From contig DATJPD010000011.1 in the NCBI GenBank assembly GCA_035506575.1, forward strand, positions 1 through 64,000: DNA of 64,000 bases, written 5' to 3'. A model generated the notes under the pieces. It did not search any database. It saw only the letters and a list, made by a program, of their open reading frames with translations, and had not been told where the DNA came from. This document shows, piece by piece, positions 9,232 to 19,300 of the stretch. Source of the stretch: DATJPD01 sp035506575 (lineage in GTDB: Bacteria; Pseudomonadota; Alphaproteobacteria; CACIAM-22H2). Both the position numbers and the translations under genes were made by a program. The stretch's first letter is position 1; the number at the start of each line of letters is the position of its first letter.

Positions 9232-11505
9232 ATGGCCGACAAGAAGGCAGTGGTGGCGGGGGCGGCCAAACCGGTGGCGCTGGGCTCAACCGCGGCTGAT
9301 CTTCTGACGGGCTGGCAGCAGGACATGCCGGCATGGCCGGGGATCTACTGGTGGAACGCCGCCATGGAGTACGCGGTCGATTGTGCCCAGCGCACGACGC
9401 TCTACTGCGACGTCATGCGCCAGCGGGGAAACCAATACTTCGCGCAACAGGGGGAGATCGTTCCCAACGTCCTGAGCTTCAAGTTCGAAACGATCATGAG
9501 CGGGCCGCAGCTTCCGCGGCCGGTAAATTACGGGCTGGTCAAGATCATTCCGAAAAGCGGCGTGCAGATCGACGAAACGAAGCGACCCTTCGTCATCCTC
9601 GATCCACGCGCCGGCCACGGGCCCGGCATCGGCGGCTTCAAGCCCGACAGCGAGATCGGCGTCGCCATGCGGGCCGGGCATCCTTGCTATTTCGTCGGCT
9701 TCGCGCCGCAGCCGATGCCCGGCCAGACGCTGCTGGACGTTCTCCATGGCATCGCCACGTTCATGGAGAAGGTGAACGAGCTCCATCCCAAGGCGGACGG
9801 CAAGCCGACCGTGGTCGGTAATTGCCAGGCGGGCTGGGCGATCATGATGGTGGCGGCGATGCGGCCGGAATTGTTCGGCCCGGTCATCGTCGCCGGCTCG
9901 CCGATGTCGTATTGGGCCGGCGTGCATGGTGCCAACCCGATGCGCTACACCGGCGGCATGGTCGGCGGCAGCTGGATGGCCCAGCTCATGAGCGATCTCG
10001 GCAACGGCATCTTCGACGGCTCATGGCTCGTCCAGAACTTCGAGAATCTCAATCCCGCGAACACGCTGTGGTCCAAGCAATACAACCTCTACTCCAAGAT
10101 CGACACCGAAGGGCCGCGCTATCTCGAGTTCGAGAAGTGGTGGGGCGCCAAGACCTTGCTCAACGGCGAGGAGATCCGGTTCATCGTCGATGAGCTGTTC
10201 GTCGGCAACAAGCTGTCGACCGCGCAGATCAGCAGCGACGACGGCAGGCGGATCGATTTGCGCGCGATCCACGGGCCGATCATCATCTTCTGCTCCCAGG
10301 GCGACAACATCACGCCGCCCCAGCAGGCGCTCGGCTGGATTCCCGATCTGTACAAGGACGTCGACGACATAAAGTCGCACGGACAGACGATCGTCTACAC
10401 CATCCACCCGACCATCGGGCATCTCGGGATCTTCGTGTCCGGCGGCGTCGCCAAGAAAGAGCACAGCGAGTTCGCGAGCAATATCGACCTGATCGACGTC
10501 CTGCCGCCCGGGCTTTACGAGGCCCAGTTCACCGAGAAGGCCGCGGCAGGAGCCGACGAGCACGACGGCGAATACGTCGCGACATTCCTGCCGCGCACGC
10601 TCGAGGACATCCGCGCCCTCGGCGGCAACAGCCTCGAAGATGAACGGCGCTTTGCCACGGTCGCCCGCCTGTCGGAGATGAACGGCGCCGCTTACCGCCG
10701 CCTCGTCTCTCCCATCGTGCGGGCGTGCACGAACGACGTGGTTGCCGAGGCCACCCGCAAGCTCCATCCGCTGCGGCTGCAGTATGAGCTGTTCTCCGAC
10801 CATAACCCGATTATGGCGCCGATCATCACGCAGGCAGCGGAACTGGTGCGCACGCACCGGCGGCCGGCGGCGAAAGACAATCCATTCCTGGCGCTCGAGA
10901 AGGTGATGTCGGGCCACATCGAACGGGCGCTCGATACGTACCGCGACGTGCGCGATCGCCTCACCGAAAATGCCTTTCTGGCGGTCTACAGCGCGCCGTG
11001 GCTGCAGACCTTCGCGGGCCTCGACGCCTCGGACCGGCCGCCGCGGCCGCGGCCCGGAGATTCGGCGGATCACGTGGCCTTTGTCCAGCGGCGGATCACC
11101 GAGCTTAAGGACGGAGTCACCGCCGGCGGCCCGCGCGAGGGCGCCATCCGGGCTTTGGTCTACTGCGGCGTGGCCGATGCGACCTACGATGAGCGCGGCT
11201 TCGCGGTGCTCCAGAAGATTCGCGACGAGCAGGGCGGAAACATCTCGCTGGCGGAGTTCAAGGAGATCGTGAGGGAGCAGTACTACATGCTGCTCATCGA
11301 CGAAGACCGCGCGGTGGCGGCGATTCCCGGCCTGATCGGGCGTCAGTCCGATATGGCCGGCAAGCTGGTGCCGCTGCTGCGCCGGGTTTTGAGCGCCCGC
11401 GGGCCCATGACTCCCGAGCGCGAGGCGCGGGTGTCGCGGATCGCGGCTCTGATGAATGGCGAGGCGTCGCCGGCGCCCCAGAGAAAGCCCCGCTCGGTCG
11501 CATGA
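9232..11505 (+). CDS. DUF3141 protein, PHA-synthase-like alpha/beta hydrolase
   Basis: A 757-residue protein of the DUF3141 family, whose N-terminal ~450 residues resemble polyhydroxyalkanoate synthase. Cys198 lies in GNCQAG, at the place of the PhaC nucleophile box (G-x-C-x-G, here with Ala in fifth place). A likely catalytic Asp lies in FCSQGDNITPP and a His in HPTIGHLGIF. The C-terminal ~300 residues are helical and unassigned. The frame runs back to 9118, but the ATG at 9232 matches the family's start. It heads a run with a small companion, pta, ackA and fabI; in Sinorhizobium a gene of this kind precedes pta-ackA in a phosphate-starvation operon. The true substrate is unknown; acyl transfer or polymer metabolism is inferred. 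Confidence 0.8.
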   Translation: MADKKAVVAGAAKPVALGSTAADLLTGWQQDMPAWPGIYWWNAAMEYAVDCAQRTTLYCDVMRQRGNQYFAQQGEIVPNVLSFKFETIMSGPQLPRPVNYGLVKIIPKSGVQIDETKRPFVILDPRAGHGPGIGGFKPDSEIGVAMRAGHPCYFVGFAPQPMPGQTLLDVLHGIATFMEKVNELHPKADGKPTVVGNCQAGWAIMMVAAMRPELFGPVIVAGSPMSYWAGVHGANPMRYTGGMVGGSWMAQLMSDLGNGIFDGSWLVQNFENLNPANTLWSKQYNLYSKIDTEGPRYLEFEKWWGAKTLLNGEEIRFIVDELFVGNKLSTAQISSDDGRRIDLRAIHGPIIIFCSQGDNITPPQQALGWIPDLYKDVDDIKSHGQTIVYTIHPTIGHLGIFVSGGVAKKEHSEFASNIDLIDVLPPGLYEAQFTEKAAAGADEHDGEYVATFLPRTLEDIRALGGNSLEDERRFATVARLSEMNGAAYRRLVSPIVRACTNDVVAEATRKLHPLRLQYELFSDHNPIMAPIITQAAELVRTHRRPAAKDNPFLALEKVMSGHIERALDTYRDVRDRLTENAFLAVYSAPWLQTFAGLDASDRPPRPRPGDSADHVAFVQRRITELKDGVTAGGPREGAIRALVYCGVADATYDERGFAVLQKIRDEQGGNISLAEFKEIVREQYYMLLIDEDRAVAAIPGLIGRQSDMAGKLVPLLRRVLSARGPMTPEREARVSRIAALMNGEASPAPQRKPRSVA

Positions 11506-11551
11506 ATTCGGCGGCACAGGCTCGCCGCCAGGCACAGAAAGGAAGGTGACT

Positions 11552-12013
11552 ATGTCGGTCCAGGAAAAGGCTGCCTCGACGCCATCCGGCGCGGTTATCA
11601 GGCCGGACGATCTGCTGAAGATCACCAAGGAGGCGGAAGCCGCGGCCCTGAAGGAGACGTTCGACGCCGATCGCAAGGCCGAGGAAGAGAAGAAGTCTCT
11701 CAAGGACGCCTTCATGTCGCGCGAAATCCGGACCGACGCCGTCGAGCGGGTGAACGCGGCCGTGCGGCGTGCCGCCGAATCGCGCAAGCACGAATTGGAG
11801 CTGTTCCGCTTCCCGGCGAGCTTCTGCAACGACGGCGGCCGCAGGATCAACAGCAACGCTCCCGACTGGCCGGACAGCCTCGAAGGCTTCGCCAAGCGCG
11901 CCTATGAAGCGTATGTCGAGCACTACAAGCCGGCCGGTTACCGGATGAAGGCGCAGGTGATGGACTTTCCGCGCGGCATGCTGGGCGACATTGCGCTGAT
12001 CCTGTCCTGGTGA
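11552..12013 (+). CDS. Small acidic/helical companion of DUF3141
   Basis: A 153-residue protein starting at an ATG preceded by AAGGAAGG (11539-11546); the frame is open further upstream but over the DUF3141 coding end. Residues 20-80 are strongly helical and charged (EAEAAALKETFDADRKAEEEKK), a likely coiled coil. The C-terminal 70 residues are more conserved-looking, with FPASFCNDGGRRIN, a Tyr-rich helix, and an ending like that of small globular proteins (GDIALILSW). It lies between the DUF3141 gene and pta on the same strand. The helical, phasin-like front part would suit a granule-surface protein, but I cannot assign a function. Confidence 0.6.
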   Translation: MSVQEKAASTPSGAVIRPDDLLKITKEAEAAALKETFDADRKAEEEKKSLKDAFMSREIRTDAVERVNAAVRRAAESRKHELELFRFPASFCNDGGRRINSNAPDWPDSLEGFAKRAYEAYVEHYKPAGYRMKAQVMDFPRGMLGDIALILSW

Positions 12014-12176
12014 CGGCCGACGGGGTTGCGCCGCCCGCTTCCGCGTCCGCGGGCGTCGATAACTGCGCAGTTCCGATAGGTCAACCTTACACGGTCGCGT
12101 ACGAGTTTCGAGAGATGTGATGACGACGGGGGCACGCTGAGCGTTTGCCCAAGCCGGCCTTAGCACGGAGGGTGAG

Positions 12177-13166
12177 ATGACCGAGCAAGGCGGGGCCCGC
12201 GTATCGGGTGGAAACCCGGACACACGCACCCGGACCCACGACAAATACGAGCGCCTCATCGCGGCGGCGCGCGCGGTTCGGCCCGTGACCACGGTCGTGG
12301 CCCATCCGTGCGACGAGACGTCGTTGCGCGGCGTGATAGAGGCCGCCGAAGCGGGAATGATCACGCCGATCCTGGTCGGACCGGAAAGCCGGATCCGGGC
12401 AATTGCAGATCAGTTCAAGCTCGACATCGGCCAATACGACGTGATCGACGCGGCCCACAGCCACGCCGCGGCCTCCAAGGCCGTGGAGATGATTCGCGCC
12501 GGCCAGGCCGAGGTCCTGATGAAGGGCAGCTTGCACAGCGACGAGCTTTTGCGTGCCGTGACAGCGAAGGAGACCGGGCTCAGAACCGATCGCCGGATCA
12601 GTCACGTCTTCATCATGGACGTTCCGACCTACAGCGAGGTCCTGTTCATCACCGACGCGGCGGTCAATATCTTTCCCGACCTCGAGACCAAGCGCGACAT
12701 CGTCCAGAACGCGATCGACCTGTTCCTCGCCCTCAAGCTCGGCACGCCGCGCGTGGCGATCCTGTCGGCGGTCGAGACCGTTACGTCCAAGATTCCGGGC
12801 ACGATCGATGCCGCGGCGCTTTGCAAAATGGCCGACCGCGGCCAGATCGTCGGTGGGCTGCTCGACGGGCCGCTGGCGCTCGACAACGCCATCAGCCCCG
12901 ACGCGGCGCGCATCAAGGGCATCAAATCGGAGGTCGCCGGGCGCGCGCAGATCCTCCTCGTCCCCGATCTCGAGGCGGGCAACATGTTGGCCAAGAACCT
13001 GACGTTCCTCGCGAACGCGGACGCGGCCGGGATCGTCCTTGGCGCTCGTGTTCCCATCGTGCTCACGTCGCGCGCCGATTCGGTGCGGACCCGGATGGCG
13101 TCGTGCGCGGTGGCGACGCTCTATGCCGACGCCCGCCGGCAGAAGACCGCGATCGCCGCGGAGTAG
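12177..13166 (+). CDS. pta: Phosphate acetyltransferase
   Basis: A 329-residue enzyme of the PTA/PTB family, which interconverts acetyl-CoA and acetyl phosphate (or a related acyl pair). The core is recognisable from residue ~40 on: EAGMITPILVG, VEMIRAGQAEVLMKGSLHS, then HVFIMDVPTYSEVLFITDAAVNI and the C-terminal LLVPDLEAGNMLAKNL, all family landmarks. Its length is that of the short PTA/PTB group often labelled phosphate butyryltransferase, so the acyl specificity is not certain. The partner acetate kinase gene starts 8 bp after the stop. Together they would make ATP and acetate from acetyl-CoA in the cytoplasm, or work in reverse to activate acetate. Confidence 0.9.
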   Translation: MTEQGGARVSGGNPDTRTRTHDKYERLIAAARAVRPVTTVVAHPCDETSLRGVIEAAEAGMITPILVGPESRIRAIADQFKLDIGQYDVIDAAHSHAAASKAVEMIRAGQAEVLMKGSLHSDELLRAVTAKETGLRTDRRISHVFIMDVPTYSEVLFITDAAVNIFPDLETKRDIVQNAIDLFLALKLGTPRVAILSAVETVTSKIPGTIDAAALCKMADRGQIVGGLLDGPLALDNAISPDAARIKGIKSEVAGRAQILLVPDLEAGNMLAKNLTFLANADAAGIVLGARVPIVLTSRADSVRTRMASCAVATLYADARRQKTAIAAE

Positions 13167-13173
13167 GCACACG

Positions 13174-14370
13174 ATGGATCACATCCTCGTCGTGAACGCC
13201 GGAAGCTCGAGCCTCAAGTTCGAGGTCTTCGAGCTCGGCTCGGGCGAGGAGCTCAAGCGGCGCCTCAAGGGAAAGGTCGACGGCATCGGCACACGCCCGC
13301 GCTTCACGGCCAGCAACGGCGCCGGCGTCATGGCCATCGACGAGACATTCGATGCCAAGAAGGTGAAGACGCTGCCGGAGGCGCTGACCGTCACGCGCGA
13401 CCGGCTGCGCGCCTACTTTGCGGGCGTTTCACCCTCGGCCGTCGGACATCGGGTGGTGCATGGCGGGCCCGCCTACAGCAGCCCGGTGATGGTGGACAAG
13501 ACGATCATCGCGCAGCTCGAGAAATACATTCCCCTCGCGCCGCTGCACCAGCCGAGCAATCTTGCCGTGATCCGCGCGATCCGCGAGCGTTCACCGGAGA
13601 TCCCGCAGGTTGCCTGCTTCGACACGGCGTTCCATCGCGGCCATCCGGAAGTCGCCGACCGTTACGCGATCCCCGACGAGCTCTACGCGGAGGGGGTACG
13701 CCGTTACGGATTTCACGGCCTCTCGTACGAATACATCGCCCAGTGCCTCCCCGAGATCGCGCCGGACATCGCCGCCGGTCGGGTTGTCGTGGCGCATCTC
13801 GGAAGCGGCGCGTCGCTGTGCGCGATGGTCAAAGGCCGCAGCGTCGAAAGCACGATGGGCTTCAGCGCTCTCGACGGGCTGCCCATGGGGACGCGATGCG
13901 GCCAGATCGATCCCGGCGTGGTGCTCTATCTCATCGGCGAGAAGGGCATGAAGCCGAAGGAGGTCGAGCAGTTTTTATATCACGATTGCGGGCTGAAGGG
14001 CTTGTCCGGGCTCAGCAGCGACGTGCGGGACCTGCAGGGAAGCTGTACGCCGCGCGGCAAGTTCGCGCTCGACTATTTCGTTTATCGCATTGCCCTGCTG
14101 GCGGGCTCGCTCGTCGCCGCGATGGGCGGGATCGACGGCTTCGTCTTCACCGCCGGCATCGGGGAGAACGCGCCGGATATTCGCCAGGCCGTGGCGACGC
14201 GTCTGTCGTGGTTCGGTCTCGAGCTCGACGCGACGGCCAACGACAAGGGCGAGCGGCTGATCTCGAGCCGCAGCGCACGTATCCCTTGTTATGTCATCCC
14301 CACGGATGAAGAGCTGATGATCGCCCGGCATACCCTCGCAACGTTACGCCAGACGAGGACGTTACAATGA
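13174..14370 (+). CDS. ackA: Acetate kinase
   Basis: A 398-residue acetate kinase that transfers phosphate between acetyl phosphate and ADP. The N-terminal VVNAGSSSLKF nucleotide motif is present at residues 6-16, followed by ACFDTAFH, the GFHGLSYEYI stretch, HLGSGASLCAM, the MGFSALDGLPMGTRCGQIDP region and the C-terminal FTAGIGENAPDIR, covering both prosite-type signatures. The frame is open upstream from 13039 but the ATG at 13174 gives the canonical start. Length is typical (about 400). It overlaps fabI by four bases (ATGA) and follows pta by 8 bp, so pta, ackA and fabI are very likely one transcript. Confidence 0.95.
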   Translation: MDHILVVNAGSSSLKFEVFELGSGEELKRRLKGKVDGIGTRPRFTASNGAGVMAIDETFDAKKVKTLPEALTVTRDRLRAYFAGVSPSAVGHRVVHGGPAYSSPVMVDKTIIAQLEKYIPLAPLHQPSNLAVIRAIRERSPEIPQVACFDTAFHRGHPEVADRYAIPDELYAEGVRRYGFHGLSYEYIAQCLPEIAPDIAAGRVVVAHLGSGASLCAMVKGRSVESTMGFSALDGLPMGTRCGQIDPGVVLYLIGEKGMKPKEVEQFLYHDCGLKGLSGLSSDVRDLQGSCTPRGKFALDYFVYRIALLAGSLVAAMGGIDGFVFTAGIGENAPDIRQAVATRLSWFGLELDATANDKGERLISSRSARIPCYVIPTDEELMIARHTLATLRQTRTLQ

Positions 14371-15164
14371 CGACAGAGACCATCACGACCGGCGCCATCC
14401 CGCTGCCTCTCGCCAACCGGCGCGGGCTCGTCACCGGGATCGCCAACGACCAGTCGATCGCCTGGGGTTGCGCCAAGGCGTTCCGCCGGCTCGGCGCCGA
14501 CCTGGCGGTCACCTACATGAACGAGAAGGCCAGGTCCTATGTGGAACCTCTGGCCAAGCAGGCGGAAGCCGCCTTGTTCGAGCCTCTGGACCTGCGCATC
14601 GAGGGGCAGCTCGAAGCGCTCTTCGAAAAGATGGAGAAGAAGTGGGGCCGGCTCGATTTCCTGCTCCACTCCATTGCCTTTGCACCGCGGGAAGATCTGC
14701 ACGGGCGCGTCGTCGATTGCTCCAAGATCGGATTTTGTCAGGCCATGGAGCTGTCGTGCTGGTCGTTCATCCGCATGGCGAAGCTGGCCGAGCCGCTGAT
14801 GAACGACGGCGGCGCCCTGTTCACCATGACCTATTACGGATCGCAGATGGTGGTCGCCAATTACAACATGATGGGCCCCGTCAAGGCGGCGCTTGAATCG
14901 GCAACCCGCTACATGGCGGCCGAGCTCGGGCCGAAAGGCATCCGCGTTCACGCCATATCGCCCGGGCCGCTTAAGACCCGCGCCGCGTCGGGGATCTCAC
15001 ATTTCGACGAGATGCTGGAGCGGGCGCAGGAAAAAGCCCCGGCCCGAAGCCTCGTCTCGATCGACGATGTCGGCGTCGCGGTCGCGTATCTCGCGACCGA
15101 CGCCGCGAAACTGATCACTGGAGAAACGATGTACATCGATGGCGGATACCACATTATCGACTGA
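14367..15164 (+). CDS. fabI: Enoyl-[acyl-carrier-protein] reductase (NADH), FabI type
   Basis: A 265-residue short-chain-dehydrogenase-type enoyl-ACP reductase, the last step of each fatty-acid elongation round. The cofactor loop VTGIANDQSIAWG near residue 28 is specific to FabI. The active-site pair is visible as Tyr-x6-Lys in NYNMMGPVKAA, with a further Tyr in MTYYGSQ; LLHSIAFAPRE also matches FabI. It is coupled to ackA by a four-base overlap and to the RND adaptor by a 26-base overlap. Being tied to acetate genes and an efflux pump, it may be a second fabI rather than the housekeeping one; FabI is the target of triclosan, which RND pumps can export. Confidence 0.93.
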   Translation: MTTETITTGAIPLPLANRRGLVTGIANDQSIAWGCAKAFRRLGADLAVTYMNEKARSYVEPLAKQAEAALFEPLDLRIEGQLEALFEKMEKKWGRLDFLLHSIAFAPREDLHGRVVDCSKIGFCQAMELSCWSFIRMAKLAEPLMNDGGALFTMTYYGSQMVVANYNMMGPVKAALESATRYMAAELGPKGIRVHAISPGPLKTRAASGISHFDEMLERAQEKAPARSLVSIDDVGVAVAYLATDAAKLITGETMYIDGGYHIID

Positions 15165-16398
15165 GCGCGCCGCCACGGCGGCGCCGAAGGCTGGCCCGTC
15201 CCCAGCAATCCTTCGTGCGCGGGTCGGGTCCCGCGACTGGAAGAAGCTCGCGATTGCCGGCGCGGCGGCCGTGCTGGTCGCTGTTGGCGCGTACGCCTTT
15301 TTCGGGCGCGGCGGCGGAAAGCCGCCGCAAGCCCCTGCCGGTGCCGCGGCCGGGCCTGCGCCCGCGGTCACGGTCGTCCGCGTCGAGAGCGCCGACATCA
15401 GGTCATCAACGACCTTCACCGGCCGCGTGCAAGCCATCGATAAGGTCGATCTGCGGGCGCGCGTGCCCGGCTATCTCGAGAAGCAGCTCTTCCAGGATGG
15501 CGCGCAGGTCGAATCCGGACAGCTCATGTTCGTGATCGAGCAGCCGCCGTATCAGGCGGAAGTTGCAAAGATCCAGGCCGACCTCCAAGGCGCCCAGGCC
15601 GACCTGCTCAATGCGAAGGCCGAGCTCAGCCGTCAGGAGCAGCTGGTCAGCAAAGGCTATTCGACGCCGGCCAAGCTCGATGAGGCGAAATCGAAGTTCG
15701 GCCTGGCGCAAGGCACGGTCGACAAGGACCAGGCGGCCCTCGAACAAGCGAAACTCAACCTCAGCTACACCGAAGTCCGCTCACCGGTCGCAGGTCGGGT
15801 CGGCCAGCGGGCGTACTCGGTCGGCAACTATGTCCAGCCGTCGAGCGGCACCTTGGCGACCGTCGTCAGCCGCGATCCGATGTACGTGATGTTTCCGGTC
15901 ACCCAGCGCGAGCTGATCGACATACGGCGCAAGGCCGAGGCGGAGGGTGTGGATGGCCGGGCGGTCACGGTGCGTCTGCAGCTCGCCGACGGCCAGATGT
16001 ACGACCAGACGGGCGCCGTGGACTTCGTCGACGTGACGGTCAACCAGGCCACGGATTCGGTTAACGTCCGCGCCAAGTTCCCCAATCCCAAGGGCTGGCT
16101 GATCGACGGCCAGCTGGTGACGGCCGTGGTCGAGTCCACCGCGCCGCGTAAAGCCCTGCTGATCCCCCAGCAGGCGCTGCAGTTCGATCAGACCGGCTAT
16201 TTCGTGCTCGTCGTCGACGCCGACAACAAGGTGAAGGTCCAGCCGATCGGGATCGGCTCCGGCCATGACACCGACCTCGAAGTCATTAGCGGCCTCAACG
16301 AGGGCGACCGGGTCATCACCGAAGGCGTGCAGAAAGTGCGGCCCGAGCAGGTCGTGAACCCGACCGAAAAGCCCAAAGCCGCCGCCCAGGCCCAATGA
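15139..16398 (+). CDS. RND efflux periplasmic adaptor (MexA/AcrA family)
   Basis: A 419-residue membrane-fusion protein that links an inner-membrane RND pump to an outer-membrane channel. An N-terminal cytoplasmic segment of ~30 residues and one transmembrane helix (residues ~36-55) are followed by a biotinyl-lipoyl half (ARVPGYLEKQLFQDG), a long Ala/Leu/Gln coiled-coil hairpin (residues ~145-205) and beta-barrel domains. It has no lipobox. The ATG at 15139 lies inside the end of fabI and has no good ribosome site, and there is no other in-frame ATG before the helix, so the true start may be a GTG or be coupled to fabI translation. The pump gene overlaps its stop by four bases. Confidence 0.88.
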   Translation: MADTTLSTERAATAAPKAGPSPAILRARVGSRDWKKLAIAGAAAVLVAVGAYAFFGRGGGKPPQAPAGAAAGPAPAVTVVRVESADIRSSTTFTGRVQAIDKVDLRARVPGYLEKQLFQDGAQVESGQLMFVIEQPPYQAEVAKIQADLQGAQADLLNAKAELSRQEQLVSKGYSTPAKLDEAKSKFGLAQGTVDKDQAALEQAKLNLSYTEVRSPVAGRVGQRAYSVGNYVQPSSGTLATVVSRDPMYVMFPVTQRELIDIRRKAEAEGVDGRAVTVRLQLADGQMYDQTGAVDFVDVTVNQATDSVNVRAKFPNPKGWLIDGQLVTAVVESTAPRKALLIPQQALQFDQTGYFVLVVDADNKVKVQPIGIGSGHDTDLEVISGLNEGDRVITEGVQKVRPEQVVNPTEKPKAAAQAQ

Positions 16399-19300
16399 TC
16401 TCCGACATCTTCATCAAGCGGCCGCGGCTGGCGATCGTCGTCTCGGTCGTCATGACGGTGGCTGGGCTGATCGCGCTGACCGCGATCCCGATCGCGCAGT
16501 TTCCCGAGATCGTCCCGCCCCAGGTTCAGGTGACCACGACATATCCCGGCGCGGGGGCCGCGGTCGTCGAGGCGACGGTGGCGCAGCCGGTCGAGGTCCA
16601 GGTCAACGGTGTCGACAACATGCTCTACATGAAGTCGACGAGCGGCAACGATGGCTCCTACACGCTCACCGTGACGTTCTCGGTCGGCACCAATCCCGAC
16701 ATCAACACCGTCAACGTGCAGAACCGCGTCAATCTGGCGATGGCGCAGCTGCCCGACGAGGTCAAGCGCGCCGGCGTCAACGTGAAGAAGAAGTCGTCGG
16801 CGCTGCTGAAGATGATCGCCCTCTACGCGCCCGACGGGCGCTATGATTCGCTGTTTCTCAGCAATTTCGCGACCATCAACGTCCTCGACAACATCCGGCG
16901 CGTCAACGGCGTCGGCGACGCCTTCCTGTTCGGTCCGCTCGACTACAGCATGCGGGTGTGGCTGAACAATGACCGCCTTCTCGCCCTGGGCATGACGCCC
17001 AAAGACATCATCAACGCGATTCAGTCGCAGAACATCCAGGCGGCGGTCGGCCGCATCGGCGCCCGGCCGATCGGCGACGACCAGCAGTTCCAGCTCAACA
17101 TCCAGACGCAGGGACGGCTGGTGACGAACGACGAGTTCAACAATATCGTCGTCCGCGCCAATCCCGACGGATCGTTTGTCCGCATTCGCGATGTGGCGCG
17201 AGTCGATCTTGGCGCCAAGAGCGCCGATTCGTTCGGCCGCCTGGACGAGAAGCCCGCCGCCTTGATGGGCATCTATCAGGCACCCGGCGCGAACGGCCTG
17301 CGGGTTGGCGATGGCGTTGAAGCGGTCATGCAGCGGCTGGCGAAGTCCTTCCCCGAGGGCCTGGCCTACAAGACGACCTACGACACCACGCGGTTCGTCC
17401 GCGACAGCATCAGTGAGGTCATTCACACCCTCATCGAGGCGTTCGTCCTGGTCATCATCGTGGTTTACCTCTTCCTGGGAAGCCTCCGCGCCACGATCAT
17501 CCCCACGGTCGCGGTGCCGGTGTCATTGATCGGCACGTTCGCCGTGATGCTGGCCATGGGATACTCGGCCAACACGGTCTCCTTGTTGGCCCTGGTGGTG
17601 GCCATTGGCATCGTCGTCGACGATGCGATCGTGGTCGTCGAAGCCGTCGAGGCCAAGATGCACGAGCATCCTGAGCTGTCGCCCGCCGAGGCGACCAGCC
17701 AGGCGATGAAGGAGATCACCGCACCGATCATCGCCATCACCCTGGTCCTCTTGTCGGTGTTCGTCCCGGTGGCGTTCCTGCCGGGGATTTCGGGGCAGCT
17801 CTACCGCCAGTTCGCCGTCGCGGTGTCTGTATCGATGGTGATCTCGGCGATCAACGCCTTGTCCCTCAGCCCGGCCCTGTGCGCCGTGTTCCTGCGCCAT
17901 TCGGGCGGCCACAAAGGCCTGATGCTGCGCTGGATGAATGTGATCGACTGGTTCCGCGACCGCTACGGCAATATCGTCGCCGTTCTGGTCAAAAAGGCGG
18001 CCCTCGGTATTCCGGTTCTGGCTGGCGTGTTCGTGGTGATCTTCGTCTTCTTCAAGGCAACACCGACGGGCTTCCTTCCGGCGGAGGATCAGGGCGGGTT
18101 CTTCATCGAATTGCAGCTGCCGGAGGGCGCCTCGGTCAATCGCACCCAAAAGGTCACCCAGCTGGTTGAAGACATCGTTGGTAAAACCCCAGGCGTCGAG
18201 GACCGCAGCGCCGTGGTCGGGTACAGCTTCATCGACGGGTTGGCCAAGTCCAACAGTGCCTACCTCGTCGTCCTGCTGAAGCCGTTCGAAGAGCGTAAGG
18301 ATCCGGCGTTGTCGGCCGGCGCGCTGATCACGCGGCTGCGCAGGGAGTTCGCCGCGATTCCGACGGCGTCTGTCATTCCATTCAACGTGCCGCCGATCAT
18401 CGGCTTGGGCACTGGAAGCGGGTTCGAGTATCAGTTGCAGGATCTGCGCGGCGGTGAGTCGCGGGACTTGGCCGCGGTCGCGCGTAGCATGATGTTCGCG
18501 GCGAACCAGGACGCGGATCTGCGGGCGGTCTTCACGACCTATAACGCCAACACGCCGCAGGTCTATCTCGACCTCGACCGCAACAAGGTGCAGACCCTGG
18601 GCATCCCCGTGTCCGACGTTTTCAACGCGCTGCAGTCGATGCTGGGCGGTTACTACGTCAACGACTTCAACCAGTTTGGCCGCACCTGGCAGGTGAACAT
18701 CCAGGGCGAGCCCGAGGATCGCAACCGGGTCACCGACATCTACAAGGTCAATGTGCGCAACGGCCAGGGCGACATGGTGCCGATCCGGGCCTTTGCCAAT
18801 GTCCGCACCTTCCAGGGCCCGCAGTCGATCGTCCGCTACAACAACTATCGCAGCCTCACCCTGAACGGCGAGCCGGCGGCGGGCAAGAGCTCCGGCCAGG
18901 CCTTGCTGGCGATGGAGGGCCTGTCCTCCAAACTGCTGCCGCTCGGCTACAGCTACGAGTGGACGGGAACCGCACTCCAGGAGAAAGAGGCGGGTGGCCA
19001 GACCGTGATCATCCTGGCGCTGGCCATCCTGTTCGCCTACCTGTTCCTGGTCGGCCTGTACGAGAGCTGGACGATCCCGGTGGCCGTGCTGCTGTCGGTC
19101 TCGGTCGGCATCATGGGTGCTATGGGCACGCTATGGCTGATGGGCCTGGACAACAATCTCTACGCCCAGATCGGCATCGTGGTCCTGATCGCGCTCGCCG
19201 CCAAAAACGGCATCTTGATCATCGAGTTTGCCAAGGAAAGGCGGGAGCACGGCCTATCGATCACCGACGCAGCCGTCGCCGGCTCCCAGGCGCGGTTCCG

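Noticed and set aside
10021..11895. Long minus-strand frame of 624 codons
   Set aside because: It is antisense to the DUF3141 gene and its companion; it is Arg-, Gly- and Asp-rich with no recognisable motif, as expected from GC-rich codon shadows.
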